Positions 43,561 to 55,006 of a stretch of 64,000 nt of DNA are shown piece after piece. How positions within the stretch are numbered: position 1 is the stretch's first letter; each line of letters opens with the position of its first letter. Under the pieces are notes generated by a model. The model saw only the letters and a list, made by a program, of their open reading frames with translations. It made no database searches and was not told the DNA's origin. The DNA comes from Lachnospiraceae bacterium (GTDB lineage: Bacteria > Bacillota > Clostridia > Lachnospirales > Lachnospiraceae): positions 44,067-108,066 of the forward strand of contig JAFUAB010000040.1 in NCBI GenBank assembly GCA_017460885.1, read 5' to 3'. The position numbers and the translations under genes are program-made.

Positions 43561-44771
43561 TTCTCTCCTCTCTTTCTGACCACACTGTAATTGACCTCCG
43601 GCGCAGGATCCCTGGAATACAGGACCTTAAGCAGGATTGGTGTGCATATCGATGATACGATTATCAGCAGGATCACGGATGTAAAGTAAACCGAAGTGAT
43701 ATACCCTTCCGAAAGTCCTTTCTGTGCCACGATCAAAGCGACCTCTCCTCTCGTCATCATACCGATTCCGATCTTAAGTGAATCATGAGGCGTAAACCTG
43801 CATGCCAGACTCATAAGCCCGCATCCCACGATCTTACATATGATCGCAACTGCCACAAAGGCCAGTGAAAACCATAAGATTTCCATATTCATGTTATCAA
43901 GATTGGTCTTGATCCCTATACTGGCAAAAAATATCGGACCGAAAAGCATATATGAATTAATATCGATCTTTTCGTCCACATAGTGTGAATCCTGTATCGA
44001 ACAAAGGATTATTCCGGCAACGTATGCTCCCGTGATATCCGCTATACCGAAAAACTCCTCGGCAATATATGCCAGTGAAAAGCAGAGCGCAAGTGCCGCA
44101 ATCGGAACCCTTCTCGTATGCGGATACTTCTTGTCTACCCAGGCAAAAACCTTATAACAGATAAATCCGACTCCGATCGCCAGAGCAAAGAACAAAAGCG
44201 TTGACAAAAGTATTGCCCCGATACCTGAATCGGCTTTTTTAAATCCTATAACAACTGTAAGCACTACTATACCGATCACATCATCTATGATCGCCGCACT
44301 TACTATGGTAGTGCCTACCTCATCGGAAAGCTTGCCCATTTCCTTGAGTGAGGAAACGGTTATGCTCACACTTGTGGCAGTCATTATAGTACCGATGAAT
44401 ACCGCCTTGTAGAATTCCGGATCTCCCCAGGGTGCGAAACCGTAGAAACACATATACATCATGGTTCCGCCTGCAAGCGGTACAAATACTCCCGCTACAG
44501 CTATGAGCGCTGCTTTCGGTCCCAGCTTGATCAGCTGCTTAAGATCCGTTTCCAATCCGGCCGAAAACATCAGCAGTATTACACCGATCTCGGCCATCTG
44601 ACTTAAAAATTCGGTCTGTGTTACAAATCCGAGTATACTGGGTCCGATCAGCAGTCCGGCTACTATCTCTCCTACTACCTGCGGAGCCTTGAGCTTACGG
44701 GCAAGGATTCCGAAAAATTTGGCAAATATGATTATTATTGCAAGATCTTTAAGTATTGAATATGTTTCCAT
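43557..44771 (-). CDS. CPA2-type cation:proton antiporter (KefB/NapA-like)
   Basis: 404 residues, about 12 helices with VGEIVAGLLIGPSILG near the N-terminus and the ion-binding region VSAAIIDDVIGIVVL with two Asp. Moves Na+ or K+ against H+. There is no TrkA nucleotide-binding domain as in Kef channels. It heads a unit that continues through TSCPD, murG, MBOAT and SGNH. Confidence 0.88.
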   Translation of the reverse strand: METYSILKDLAIIIIFAKFFGILARKLKAPQVVGEIVAGLLIGPSILGFVTQTEFLSQMAEIGVILLMFSAGLETDLKQLIKLGPKAALIAVAGVFVPLAGGTMMYMCFYGFAPWGDPEFYKAVFIGTIMTATSVSITVSSLKEMGKLSDEVGTTIVSAAIIDDVIGIVVLTVVIGFKKADSGIGAILLSTLLFFALAIGVGFICYKVFAWVDKKYPHTRRVPIAALALCFSLAYIAEEFFGIADITGAYVAGIILCSIQDSHYVDEKIDINSYMLFGPIFFASIGIKTNLDNMNMEILWFSLAFVAVAIICKIVGCGLMSLACRFTPHDSLKIGIGMMTRGEVALIVAQKGLSEGYITSVYFTSVILLIIVSSICTPILLKVLYSRDPAPEVNYSVVRKRGEK

Positions 44772-44836
44772 AAGCCATCAAATATTTATGGATAAACTCT
44801 CAGAATACAATAATATCAGTTCTGAAAACCTCCATA

Positions 44837-47413
44837 TTATTCTTCATCCGGATCCTCGGTCGGATAAGTTACATCCTCGTCATCTTCCATCACTGCTTCG
44901 GACTCGGGAATATCCTCCATGGCATCCTCGACTTCATCATATTCCTTTGAGCCGTCACTCACCTTTTCCCGGACTTTGGCAATCTTTACCACCTTGATAT
45001 CATCATCCAGATTGATCAGTTTAACTCCGGAAGTGATCCTTCCCAAAGTATTAACATCAGCCATAGGTATCTGGATTATCGTACCTGCACTGGTTATCAG
45101 CATCAGCTCATGATCATCGTTTACGGCCTTGACACCCACAACGTATCCTGTCTTTTCGGTGATCTTATAACATTTTAAACCTTTGCCGCCGCGCTTCTGC
45201 AGTGTAAATTCACTGATATTGGTTCTCTTGCCCATTCCGTTCTCGGAAGCTATGAGCAGACTTTCACCCTGAGTGTTCAGCTGCATTCCGACGATCTCAT
45301 CACCGTCATCGAGATTCATACCGCGCACTCCCATCGTATTGCGTCCGGTATTTCTTACATCAGCCTCCTTGAAATGGATACACATCCCGTTCTTTGTTAC
45401 CAAAAAGATATCCGTATCCGGTACCGTAAGCTTAACCTCTATCAGTTCATCGTCGTCCTTGAGGTTCATTGCTATGATACCGCCTTTTCGTATATGTGCG
45501 AATTCGGTTATTCCCGTCTTTTTGATGATACCGGTCTTTGTGACCATAAAAAGCGATTTGTTATAGTCATCCTCTGTGATCGGCATAGGGATCGGTATCA
45601 TCGCGGTGATCTTCTCATCGGGAGAGAGCTGCAGCAGATTAACTATCGCAGTACCTCTCGAGGTCCTTCCGGATTCCGGGATCTGATATGCACGCAGACG
45701 ATAACACCTGCCGAAATTGGTAAAGAACATCAGATCATGGTGAGTCGTCGTCATAAGCAGATCTTCGATATAATCGTCTTCGATCATCGACATGCCCTTG
45801 ATGCCCTTGCCGCCGCGATGCTGTGATTTAAAATTATCCACGGTCATACGCTTGATATATCCCACATTTGTCATGGCTATAACGGTATTTTCATTGGGGA
45901 TCAGATCCTCCATATTGATATCGTATACGTCATAACCGATCTGTGAACGTCTGTCATCGCCGTATTTATCGGATATTTCCTGAAGTTCTGTTTTGATAAC
46001 TCCGAGAAGCAGCTTCTCATCAGCCAGGATCGCTCTGAGTTCTTCGATAAGCTTGACCAGCTCTTTATGCTCGTTCTCAAGCTTCTCTCTTTCCAGACCT
46101 GTCAGAGCACGGAGCCTCATGTCCACGATAGCCTGAGCCTGTGCATCGGATAATCCGAAGCGGGACATCAGGTTTTCTTTGGCTTCCTGAGTATTTGCGC
46201 TTCCTCTGATTATTTTTATGACTTCATCGATATTATCAAGAGCTATCAGTAAGCCCTGCAAAATATGATCACGCTCTTCCGCCTTATTCAGATCATATCT
46301 GGTTCGTCTGGTAACTACCTCCTCCTGATGTTTGAGGTAATATGTCAGCATATCCAGCAGATTCATGACCTTTGGCTCATTATTGACCAGAGCCAGCATG
46401 ATCACTCCGAAGGAATCCTGCAGCTGGGTATGCTTATATAACTGATTTAAAATGATATTTGCGTTGGCATCCTTACGAAGTTCTATTACAACTCTCATAC
46501 CCTCGCGGCTTGATTCGTCGCGGAGGTCTGTGATTCCGTCTATCTTTTTGGCCTTAACCAGATCGGCGATCTTAGTTATCAGATTAGCCTTATTGACAAG
46601 ATAAGGGAGTTCGGTCACCACGATCCTGGTCTTACCGTTATCCATGGTTTCAATATCGGTAACGGCACGTACCCTGACCTTGCCGCGTCCGGTACGGTAT
46701 GCCTCCTCGGCACCCCTTGTTCCGAGAATTATGCCTCCTGTGGGAAAATCGGGAGCTTTTACAAGATCTATAAGCTCTTCGATATCGGTATCCCTGTTTT
46801 CATCAACCCTGTTTTCTATGATCTTTATCACAGCTGCAATGACTTCACGCAGATTGTGCGGAGGAATATTGGTAGCCATACCTACCGCGATACCTGTGGT
46901 GCCGTTTACCAGCAGATTCGGATATCTGGAAGGAAGAACAACCGGCTCTGATTCGGTTTCATCAAAGTTCGGAACAAAATCCACGGTATCCTTTTTGATA
47001 TCGGCTATCATTTCCATGGAGATCTTTGAAAGCCTGGCCTCGGTATAACGCATGGCTGCGGCACCGTCTCCGTCGACAGATCCGAAATTGCCGTGACCGT
47101 CTACAAGAGGATATCTCATGGACCATTCCTGAGCCATATTTACAAGTGCCCCATATATGGAGCTGTCACCGTGAGGATGATATTTACCCATTGTATCACC
47201 GACGATACGGGCACTCTTACGGTGTGGCTTATCAGGTCCGTTATTCAGCTCAACCATCGAATAGAGCACACGTCTCTGTACGGGCTTCAAGCCATCCCTC
47301 ACGTCAGGAAGAGCACGCGCCGCAATTACGCTCATCGCATAATCAATGTACGAGTCCTCCATCTTCTTCTTCAGATCGACTTCTTCTATTCTGTTAAAAA
47401 TCTTATCATCCAT
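44837..47413 (-). CDS. gyrA: DNA gyrase subunit A
   Basis: 858 residues, full length. Catalytic Tyr at about 123 ([13 protein letters not shown]), the quinolone region [13 protein letters not shown] at 79-91 and a C-terminal wrapping domain with the GyrA box QHRGGKG. Ends in a Glu/Asp-rich tail. At the position of E. coli Asp87 it has Gly88 (Ser84 is present), which could bear on fluoroquinolone response or be lineage-normal. It follows gyrB after a 385-base gap. Confidence 0.97.
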   Translation of the reverse strand: MDDKIFNRIEEVDLKKKMEDSYIDYAMSVIAARALPDVRDGLKPVQRRVLYSMVELNNGPDKPHRKSARIVGDTMGKYHPHGDSSIYGALVNMAQEWSMRYPLVDGHGNFGSVDGDGAAAMRYTEARLSKISMEMIADIKKDTVDFVPNFDETESEPVVLPSRYPNLLVNGTTGIAVGMATNIPPHNLREVIAAVIKIIENRVDENRDTDIEELIDLVKAPDFPTGGIILGTRGAEEAYRTGRGKVRVRAVTDIETMDNGKTRIVVTELPYLVNKANLITKIADLVKAKKIDGITDLRDESSREGMRVVIELRKDANANIILNQLYKHTQLQDSFGVIMLALVNNEPKVMNLLDMLTYYLKHQEEVVTRRTRYDLNKAEERDHILQGLLIALDNIDEVIKIIRGSANTQEAKENLMSRFGLSDAQAQAIVDMRLRALTGLEREKLENEHKELVKLIEELRAILADEKLLLGVIKTELQEISDKYGDDRRSQIGYDVYDINMEDLIPNENTVIAMTNVGYIKRMTVDNFKSQHRGGKGIKGMSMIEDDYIEDLLMTTTHHDLMFFTNFGRCYRLRAYQIPESGRTSRGTAIVNLLQLSPDEKITAMIPIPMPITEDDYNKSLFMVTKTGIIKKTGITEFAHIRKGGIIAMNLKDDDELIEVKLTVPDTDIFLVTKNGMCIHFKEADVRNTGRNTMGVRGMNLDDGDEIVGMQLNTQGESLLIASENGMGKRTNISEFTLQKRGGKGLKCYKITEKTGYVVGVKAVNDDHELMLITSAGTIIQIPMADVNTLGRITSGVKLINLDDDIKVVKIAKVREKVSDGSKEYDEVEDAMEDIPESEAVMEDDEDVTYPTEDPDEE

Positions 47414-47798
47414 GTTTTTCTCTCTCAGTTAGATATCCTATGTTCTTATTTTTTTTTCCTGCTCTGTTATGATATCCTGTTTTCTTATCAGCTTTCCTAT
47501 ATTTCTATATAAGCTTAGGAACTGTAGCGAATTAATTTAGTCATTTCGCTTGTCTGCTTTTCTGATTGCTTCGTCAAAAAAACTCGCTGTTTATAGATTC
47601 AGTGTGTAAGCATATCAAATGTATAAACCAAGGTAACGATTAGCTCGATTTTCGTTTAATCAGAAACGAATCGTCGCAGATACATGCTCAGAAATCGTGA
47701 TCTTTCACGATTTCGTGCTATGTATCAAGAGGATGAGTTTACTGATTTAGAAAATCGATAGCGTGTTACCGGGTTTATATATTTGATATGTGAACCCT
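47414..47798. other. gyrB-gyrA intergenic region with a strong hairpin
   Basis: AT-rich. Contains ATACAT-N5-GAAATCGTGA-TCT-TTCACGATTTC-N5-ATGTAT (47680-47725), a long stem-loop, on the leader side of gyrA. No gene seen. It may control or process the gyr transcript. Confidence 0.5.
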
Positions 47799-49766
<1,968 letters not shown>

Positions 49767-49780
49767 TTAAGGATAGCTGT

Positions 49781-50869
49781 TTATTTACTGTCTACAAGTG
49801 TTCCGTTCGATATTTCAAATACTTTGTCAATTTTAAGCCTGCCGTTTACAAACTCCTCCAGTCCCGTACACGTTACGATGGTCTGAACATCTCCGATCGA
49901 ATCAAGCAGAAAATTCTGCCTGCCCGTATCAAGCTCTGACAGAACATCATCCAAAAGAAGCACCGGAGTGTCGTTAGCCAGTTTTTTGACTATATCTATC
50001 TCCGCAAGCTTTAATGACAAAGCCGCAGTACGCTGCTGTCCCTGGGATCCGAACCTGCGCACATCCAGATCTCCGATCATAAATATAAAGTCATCTCTGT
50101 GAGGACCGACATTGGTCATTTTTGACTTAATATCCTTATCAGTGGATGCCGAAAGCTCTTTTTCAAAATTCTCTATTGAAACATTCGGATCATAGATTAT
50201 TCTCAATGATTCCCTGCCACCGGAAAGCTTTTCATGAACAGGCCCGATAACATCATTAAGCTGATCGACAAAAGACTGCCTTCTTTCAATGACTTTGCTT
50301 CCGTAGCTGACCAGCTGAGAATCCCAGATACCTATTGTTTCTTTTAGAGAAGGATTGAAATACAGATCCTTGAGAAGATTGTTTCTCTGATTTACTATTT
50401 TGTTATAATTATTCAGATTGTATATATAAAAATCATCAAGCTGGCACAGCTCCATATCGGTAAATCTGCGCCTTTCACCGGGGCCTCCCTTGATGATATC
50501 AAGATCCTCCGGCGAAAACAGGACTACATTCAGTTTCCCGAGCAGCTCTGTAGCTTTTTTTAATTTTACACCATCTATGGCTATTCCTTTTGTCTTTGAC
50601 TTACGGATATGTATATCTATCCTGCTTTCAACATTTTCGGAATTCAGAAGATGCAGCCTTATATGACCTTCCTCGGCACCGAATCTTATGATATCCTTAT
50701 CCTTGGTACCTCTGTGGGACTTGGTAGTAGCTGACAAAAAAATAGCTTCAAGTATATTTGTCTTTCCCTGAGCATTATCTCCGTAAAGTATATTGATTCC
50801 GGAACCGAACTGTATATTCAGTGCTTCGTAATTCCTGAAATCCATAAGTTCCAGGGATTTAATGATCAT
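49781..50869 (-). CDS. recF: DNA replication and repair protein RecF
   Basis: 362 residues. Walker A GDNAQGKTNILEAI, signature around RFGSQGQQRTAALSLKLAE and Walker B LLLDDVLSELD are intact. An ABC-type DNA-binding ATPase that helps load RecA at gaps. Starts 11 bases past the S4-domain gene stop, co-directional with dnaN. Confidence 0.95.
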   Translation of the reverse strand: MIIKSLELMDFRNYEALNIQFGSGINILYGDNAQGKTNILEAIFLSATTKSHRGTKDKDIIRFGAEEGHIRLHLLNSENVESRIDIHIRKSKTKGIAIDGVKLKKATELLGKLNVVLFSPEDLDIIKGGPGERRRFTDMELCQLDDFYIYNLNNYNKIVNQRNNLLKDLYFNPSLKETIGIWDSQLVSYGSKVIERRQSFVDQLNDVIGPVHEKLSGGRESLRIIYDPNVSIENFEKELSASTDKDIKSKMTNVGPHRDDFIFMIGDLDVRRFGSQGQQRTAALSLKLAEIDIVKKLANDTPVLLLDDVLSELDTGRQNFLLDSIGDVQTIVTCTGLEEFVNGRLKIDKVFEISNGTLVDSK

Positions 50870-50879
50870 AACTGACCTT

Positions 50880-51092
50880 TCATTTCGCTTTGACTGTTAC
50901 GGAGATACCATTATATGTAAAAACATCTCCATCATATAACTTTTTGCCGCGACGGGTTTCGGTCTCACCGTTAACCTTAACATTTCCGTCAGCTATCTCT
51001 GTCTTGGCATCCAGCCCGCTGTCAACCATACCGGCAAGTTTAAGAGCCTGACCTAATTTGATAAATTCGTCTTTTATACTGATCTCTGTCAT
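50880..51092 (-). CDS. S4-domain RNA-binding protein (YaaA-like)
   Basis: 70 residues with a single S4 fold: FIKLGQALKLAGMVDSG, then NVKVNGETETRRGKKLYDGD. Found between dnaN and recF in many Firmicutes (YaaA of Bacillus). It probably binds structured RNA, perhaps in ribosome biogenesis. Its start overlaps the dnaN stop (ATGA). Confidence 0.9.
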   Translation of the reverse strand: MTEISIKDEFIKLGQALKLAGMVDSGLDAKTEIADGNVKVNGETETRRGKKLYDGDVFTYNGISVTVKAK

Positions 51093-52198
51093 GATACCGT
51101 GTTAAAGTTGATCGGTAATACCAGATAGATATAAGTATCCTCTTCATCTCTGATAAAGCAGGGAGACTTGGGATTTACCATATACATATAAACTTCATCA
51201 CTGTCTATTACCCTGAGAACATCCATCACAAATTTAGGATTAAAACCTATCATGATATCTTTACCCTCTTTTGTGATCCCTATATCCTCATGCATGCTGC
51301 CCATAGTCGAATTTATCTTAAGCTCAAGCCTGCCGTCGGTGATATTTACAATTATAGGTCTCTTATCGCCTTCCTTGACAAGCAGCGTGGATCTGTCTAT
51401 ACATTCAAAAAGCTCTTTCTTATTAACTCTTACTTTGGTCTCATAATCGTTTGTGATCATCTGGTCAACATTGAAATAATCACCCTCGATAAGTCTTGAG
51501 AGAACCAGCGTATTGTCAAATTCAAAAAGAATATGATTCTGAGTAAAGAAAATGCTTACGTTCTTTTCGGTATCATCTCCGATTATCCTGCTTATCTCAT
51601 TCAGAGTCTTGCCGGGTACGATGACCTTTTTGGATGAATAAACATTTTTGAGCTTGACATTTCTTATAGAGATCCTGTGTCCGTCAAGAGACGAGACCCT
51701 GAGTCTGTCTTCGTTTATATCAAAAAGTTCACCTGTCATGACAGGTGAGTTGTCATTGTCGGATATTGAAAATATAGTCTGCTTAATCGTCTCCTTTAAG
51801 GTATACTCGGAGATCACTATACTGTCTGAATGCTCGATCTGCGGAAGATAAGAGAATTCATCGGCTGATTTGCCTATAATACTGAATTTTGATTTTTCAC
51901 AGGTAATGACAGTTTTAAGAGTATCATCGCTCTGAACCGTGATATCGCTGTCTGGAAGTTTACGGATTATATCCTGGAATATTTTAGCTTCAAGAGCTAT
52001 CTTTCCTTTTTCGGCCACATTACCCTGTATGACTGTTTCGATACCAAGCTCCATATCATTTGCGGTAAGCCTGATACCGTTTTCACCCGCATCTATAAGG
52101 ATACATTGCATTATGGACATTGTAGTCTTGGAGGGTACTGCTTTTGAAACGATGGATACACCTTTCAAGAGTTCAGATTTGTTACAAATGATCTTCAT
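51089..52198 (-). CDS. dnaN: DNA polymerase III beta sliding clamp
   Basis: 369 residues, three-domain clamp (MKIICNKSELLKGVSIVSKAV... and the C-terminal IYLVLPINF). It encircles DNA for the replicase and loads many partners by their clamp-binding motif. It follows dnaA on the same strand with a 186-base AT-rich gap, in the order dnaA, dnaN, S4, recF, gyrB, gyrA. Confidence 0.96.
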   Translation of the reverse strand: MKIICNKSELLKGVSIVSKAVPSKTTMSIMQCILIDAGENGIRLTANDMELGIETVIQGNVAEKGKIALEAKIFQDIIRKLPDSDITVQSDDTLKTVITCEKSKFSIIGKSADEFSYLPQIEHSDSIVISEYTLKETIKQTIFSISDNDNSPVMTGELFDINEDRLRVSSLDGHRISIRNVKLKNVYSSKKVIVPGKTLNEISRIIGDDTEKNVSIFFTQNHILFEFDNTLVLSRLIEGDYFNVDQMITNDYETKVRVNKKELFECIDRSTLLVKEGDKRPIIVNITDGRLELKINSTMGSMHEDIGITKEGKDIMIGFNPKFVMDVLRVIDSDEVYMYMVNPKSPCFIRDEEDTYIYLVLPINFNTVS

Positions 52199-52384
52199 AA
52201 ATGAGCCTTTCTGTGAAAATGAGCGCCTTTATATATTAATTATTTATAGTATTAATAATAATAGGGGCTGTTTAAATGTGTATAACCTTATATATTATAC
52301 TAAACTTCAATCAAAAATTAAACTTATTATTGTGAATAACCATCTTGAAAGAACAGGTATAAGTTGAAAATTTATGTGAATAAA

Positions 52385-53755
52385 TCAAATATTCTCTGTT
52401 AACTTCCGCTTCAGGCCTTTTACCTTTCTTTCTATATCCTCATTTTCGGACATCTTTTTTTCGATGGTTTTGATGCCGTGCATCACCGTTGTATGATCCT
52501 TTTTACCGAGAAGCTTTCCTATATCGGCAAGCGAAGTATCGGTCAATTCACGACAAAGGTACATAACGATCTGTCTTGGTTCGACAAGCTCCGCATTTCT
52601 CTTTTTGCCCGAAACATCTTCTGTTGAAACCATATATTCCTCACATACCGTATTTAAAATATACGAGGGAGTCAGTTCAACGGGCTTATCGGGATAAATG
52701 ATGTCCTTCAGGGCTTCTTCGGCATTTTCTATGGTAATATCTACTTTATTAAGTTTAGAAAAAGCCACGATCTTGTTGAAGGCACCTTCCAGTTCACGGA
52801 TATTTGACTTTATATTGGTTGCAATGTATTTGAATACCTCTTCATCTATTTCTCCGTCTATGGATTCCGCTTTTTTTGAAAGGATAGCCATTCTGGTCTC
52901 ATAATCCGGAGGCTGTATATCTGCTATCAGTCCGCATTCGAACCTGGATTTAAGCCTTTCCTCCAGGGTTTCCATTTCCTTTGGAGGCTTGTCGGATGAC
53001 AGGATTATCTGTTTATTTGCCCCGTAAAGAGCGTTGAAGGTATTAAAAAATTCCTGCTGGGTTGCTTCTTTTCCTATTATAAACTGAACGTCATCCAGGA
53101 TAAGTACGTCTACGGATCTGTATTTATCCCTGAGTTTCTTCTGCAGACCGGCCTGCAGACCGGCATCACCTTTACGTACTGCTTCTATCACCTCGATGGT
53201 AAAAGCCTCTGAAGTGACATACAGTATCTTGGTATCCGGTTTATTCTCCAGTATAAAATGGCCTATGGAGTGCATAAGATGGGTCTTTCCGAGACCTGCC
53301 CCGCCGTAAAGGAACAGGGGATTATAGATCTCTCCCGGACTTTCCGCAACTGCCAGAGAGGCGGAATATGCGAAATTATTGCTTCCGCCGACAACAAAGG
53401 TATTGAATTTATATTTTGGATTAAGGTTTGCCGTCTCGTAATTCAGATTATATATAGGATCATTTCCTATTTTCAGGACATTTTTGCTGTCCTGATCCTT
53501 TTCGAGTTTGAATTCTATATCAAACTTTCTGTTGTACATCTCCGAGATCGTTACACGGAAATATTCCTTATACTTCTTATTAATATAGTTAAGAGCATGA
53601 GACTGGTCCGAAGGTATAAGTATCACAACGGTATCATCCGTAACCGGTCCGAGCAGCAGCGGCTCGATCCAGGTAGAATATGAAATATCGGAAAGTTCAT
53701 ATTCTTCCGCTATTTTTTCTTTAATGGTATTCCAGCTGTCCTGAATTTTTATCAT
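52385..53755 (-). CDS. dnaA: Chromosomal replication initiator DnaA
   Basis: 456 residues from ATG 53755 (MIKIQDSWNTIKEK), the normal DnaA start. Domain I at 1-80, a short domain II linker, AAA+ with Walker A GGAGLGKTHL and Walker B LILDDVQFI, then domain IV with the DNA signature KDHTTVMHGIKTI. It binds the boxes in the adjacent origin (53882-54062) and unwinds DNA. Its own promoter lies at 53801-53829. Confidence 0.97.
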   Translation of the reverse strand: MIKIQDSWNTIKEKIAEEYELSDISYSTWIEPLLLGPVTDDTVVILIPSDQSHALNYINKKYKEYFRVTISEMYNRKFDIEFKLEKDQDSKNVLKIGNDPIYNLNYETANLNPKYKFNTFVVGGSNNFAYSASLAVAESPGEIYNPLFLYGGAGLGKTHLMHSIGHFILENKPDTKILYVTSEAFTIEVIEAVRKGDAGLQAGLQKKLRDKYRSVDVLILDDVQFIIGKEATQQEFFNTFNALYGANKQIILSSDKPPKEMETLEERLKSRFECGLIADIQPPDYETRMAILSKKAESIDGEIDEEVFKYIATNIKSNIRELEGAFNKIVAFSKLNKVDITIENAEEALKDIIYPDKPVELTPSYILNTVCEEYMVSTEDVSGKKRNAELVEPRQIVMYLCRELTDTSLADIGKLLGKKDHTTVMHGIKTIEKKMSENEDIERKVKGLKRKLTENI

Positions 53756-53800
53756 AATATAGTCCTGACCCTGATTATAAAAATAAGCGCATATACAACT

Positions 53801-53829
53801 ACTATACATTATCGGGTTTTATTTTTCAA
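53801..53829 (-). promoter_or_regulatory. dnaA promoter
   Basis: Minus strand: TTGAAA (53829-53824), a 17-base spacer and TATAGT (53806-53801), about 46 bases before the start. It lies 53 bases from the nearest DnaA box, so DnaA could regulate it. Confidence 0.7.
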
Positions 53830-54116
53830 ACTTATCTCGTTTCCACATCTGCTTTATTCTTTTACAGCTATTTCCACATTTTGTGGATATTTTTTGTGGA
53901 TAAGTGGTATAAGTTTACATATTTTTATCAGATATATCAGATTATGTAGATTCGTATGTTGAAATGATATTAACAATACAAACCCTATAAAAAGGCTGTT
54001 TTCTTGAATAATACCCAATATTTCTACAGACTTTCCGATACTTATCCACATATTTATCCACAGTTTGGGGATAAAGTTATGTAACTTATTTCATAAGATG
54101 AAAATTTTAAATTTCC
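53830..54116. other. Chromosomal replication origin (oriC)
   Basis: AT-rich region between the divergent dnaA and rpmH genes. Consensus DnaA boxes (TTATCCACA): 53895-53903 on the minus strand and 54042-54050, 54054-54062 on the plus strand. A near-match TGTGGATAT lies at 53882-53890. AT-rich DNA at 53915-53990 and 54075-54145 could be the unwinding element. Confidence 0.85.
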
Positions 54117-54145
54117 TTGACTTAAATAAATGCTTTTTATATAAT
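54117..54145 (+). promoter_or_regulatory. rpmH promoter
   Basis: TTGACT (54117-54122), a 17-base spacer and TATAAT (54140-54145), 57 bases before the rpmH start. Confidence 0.75.
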
Positions 54146-54202
54146 CGGTTTGTTATCCTTTGGACAATACGCGAATATTCCACGTAAAGGAGGTGTCCGG
54201 CT

Positions 54203-54337
54203 ATGAAAATGACATATCAGCCCAAAAAGCGCCAGCGCAGTAAGGTTCACGGCTTCAGAGCAAGAATGAGCAGTGCGGGCGGACGTAAGGTACTTGCTTC
54301 CAGAAGAGCAAAGGGCAGACATAAATTAACGGTTTAA
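54203..54337 (+). CDS. rpmH: Ribosomal protein bL34
   Basis: 44 residues, the highly basic L34 ([18 protein letters not shown], then [19 protein letters not shown]). It is a small protein of the large ribosomal subunit. Start ATG 54203 has AAAGGAGG at 54187-54194. First gene of the unit rpmH-rnpA-yidD-yidC-jag, next to the origin as in most bacteria. Confidence 0.95.
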   Translation: MKMTYQPKKRQRSKVHGFRARMSSAGGRKVLASRRAKGRHKLTV

Positions 54338-54427
54338 TGTAATTTATTACGTATTTAACCAAATATTTATCTTTATTGCATATTTAGGCTGCAGAATATT
54401 GTGGCCTATTTTTGTTCTTTATTTGAA

Positions 54428-54772
54428 ATGCAAAAATCAGAATCCTTAAAAAAGACAGATCAGTTCAGTCAGGTATATAAAAAAGGCAGATCTCGTGCCG
54501 ACAAAAGATTGGTTATGTATGTCCTGGATAACGATACCGGCTGTAACAGACTCGGAATCTCTGTCAGCAAGAAAGTAGGCAACAGTGTAGTGCGCCACCA
54601 CTTATGCCGGCTGGTCAGAGAAGCTTACAGACTACATGAGAATGTGTTCAATAGTGGTTTGGACATAGTAGTCGTTGCGCGCAAAGGGACCGATAAATGC
54701 AGTTATTTTGATATAGAAGAGTCCCTGATGCATCTGGCAAAGCTTCATCATATTACAGGTAAAAAGACATGA
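54428..54772 (+). CDS. rnpA: Ribonuclease P protein component
   Basis: 114 residues from ATG 54428 (MQKSESLKKTDQ), the normal family start; a GTG at 54401 would add nine residues. The start has no clear Shine-Dalgarno. It has VGNSVVRHHLCRLVREAY, where the typical RNR motif reads RHH, a variant also common in close relatives of this type, as far as I recall. It binds RNase P RNA to process tRNA 5' ends. Confidence 0.93.
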   Translation: MQKSESLKKTDQFSQVYKKGRSRADKRLVMYVLDNDTGCNRLGISVSKKVGNSVVRHHLCRLVREAYRLHENVFNSGLDIVVVARKGTDKCSYFDIEESLMHLAKLHHITGKKT

Positions 54773-54981
54773 TGAAAAAAATAATGATTCAGATGATCAA
54801 ATTGTATAGAAAATATCTTTCTCCGCTCAAAAGCACCAAATGTCCATACTTTCCGACCTGTTCGGAATACGGACTTCAGGCTGTCGAAAAATACGGCGCC
54901 GTAAAAGGAGGAGCTCTTGCTGCCTGGAGGATTATGAGATGCAATCCCTTTTCAAAGGGAGGTTATGATCCCGTTCCCTGA
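54769..54981 (+). CDS. yidD: Membrane protein insertion efficiency factor YidD
   Basis: 70 residues with the family signature KCPYFPTCSEYGLQAVEKYG and WRIMRCNPFSKGGYDPVP. A small membrane-associated protein that helps YidC insert proteins. Its start overlaps the rnpA stop by four bases, and yidC follows 25 bases on. Confidence 0.95.
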   Translation: MMKKIMIQMIKLYRKYLSPLKSTKCPYFPTCSEYGLQAVEKYGAVKGGALAAWRIMRCNPFSKGGYDPVP

Positions 54982-55006
54982 GGTTCGGGATTAATTCGGA
55001 GGTCAA

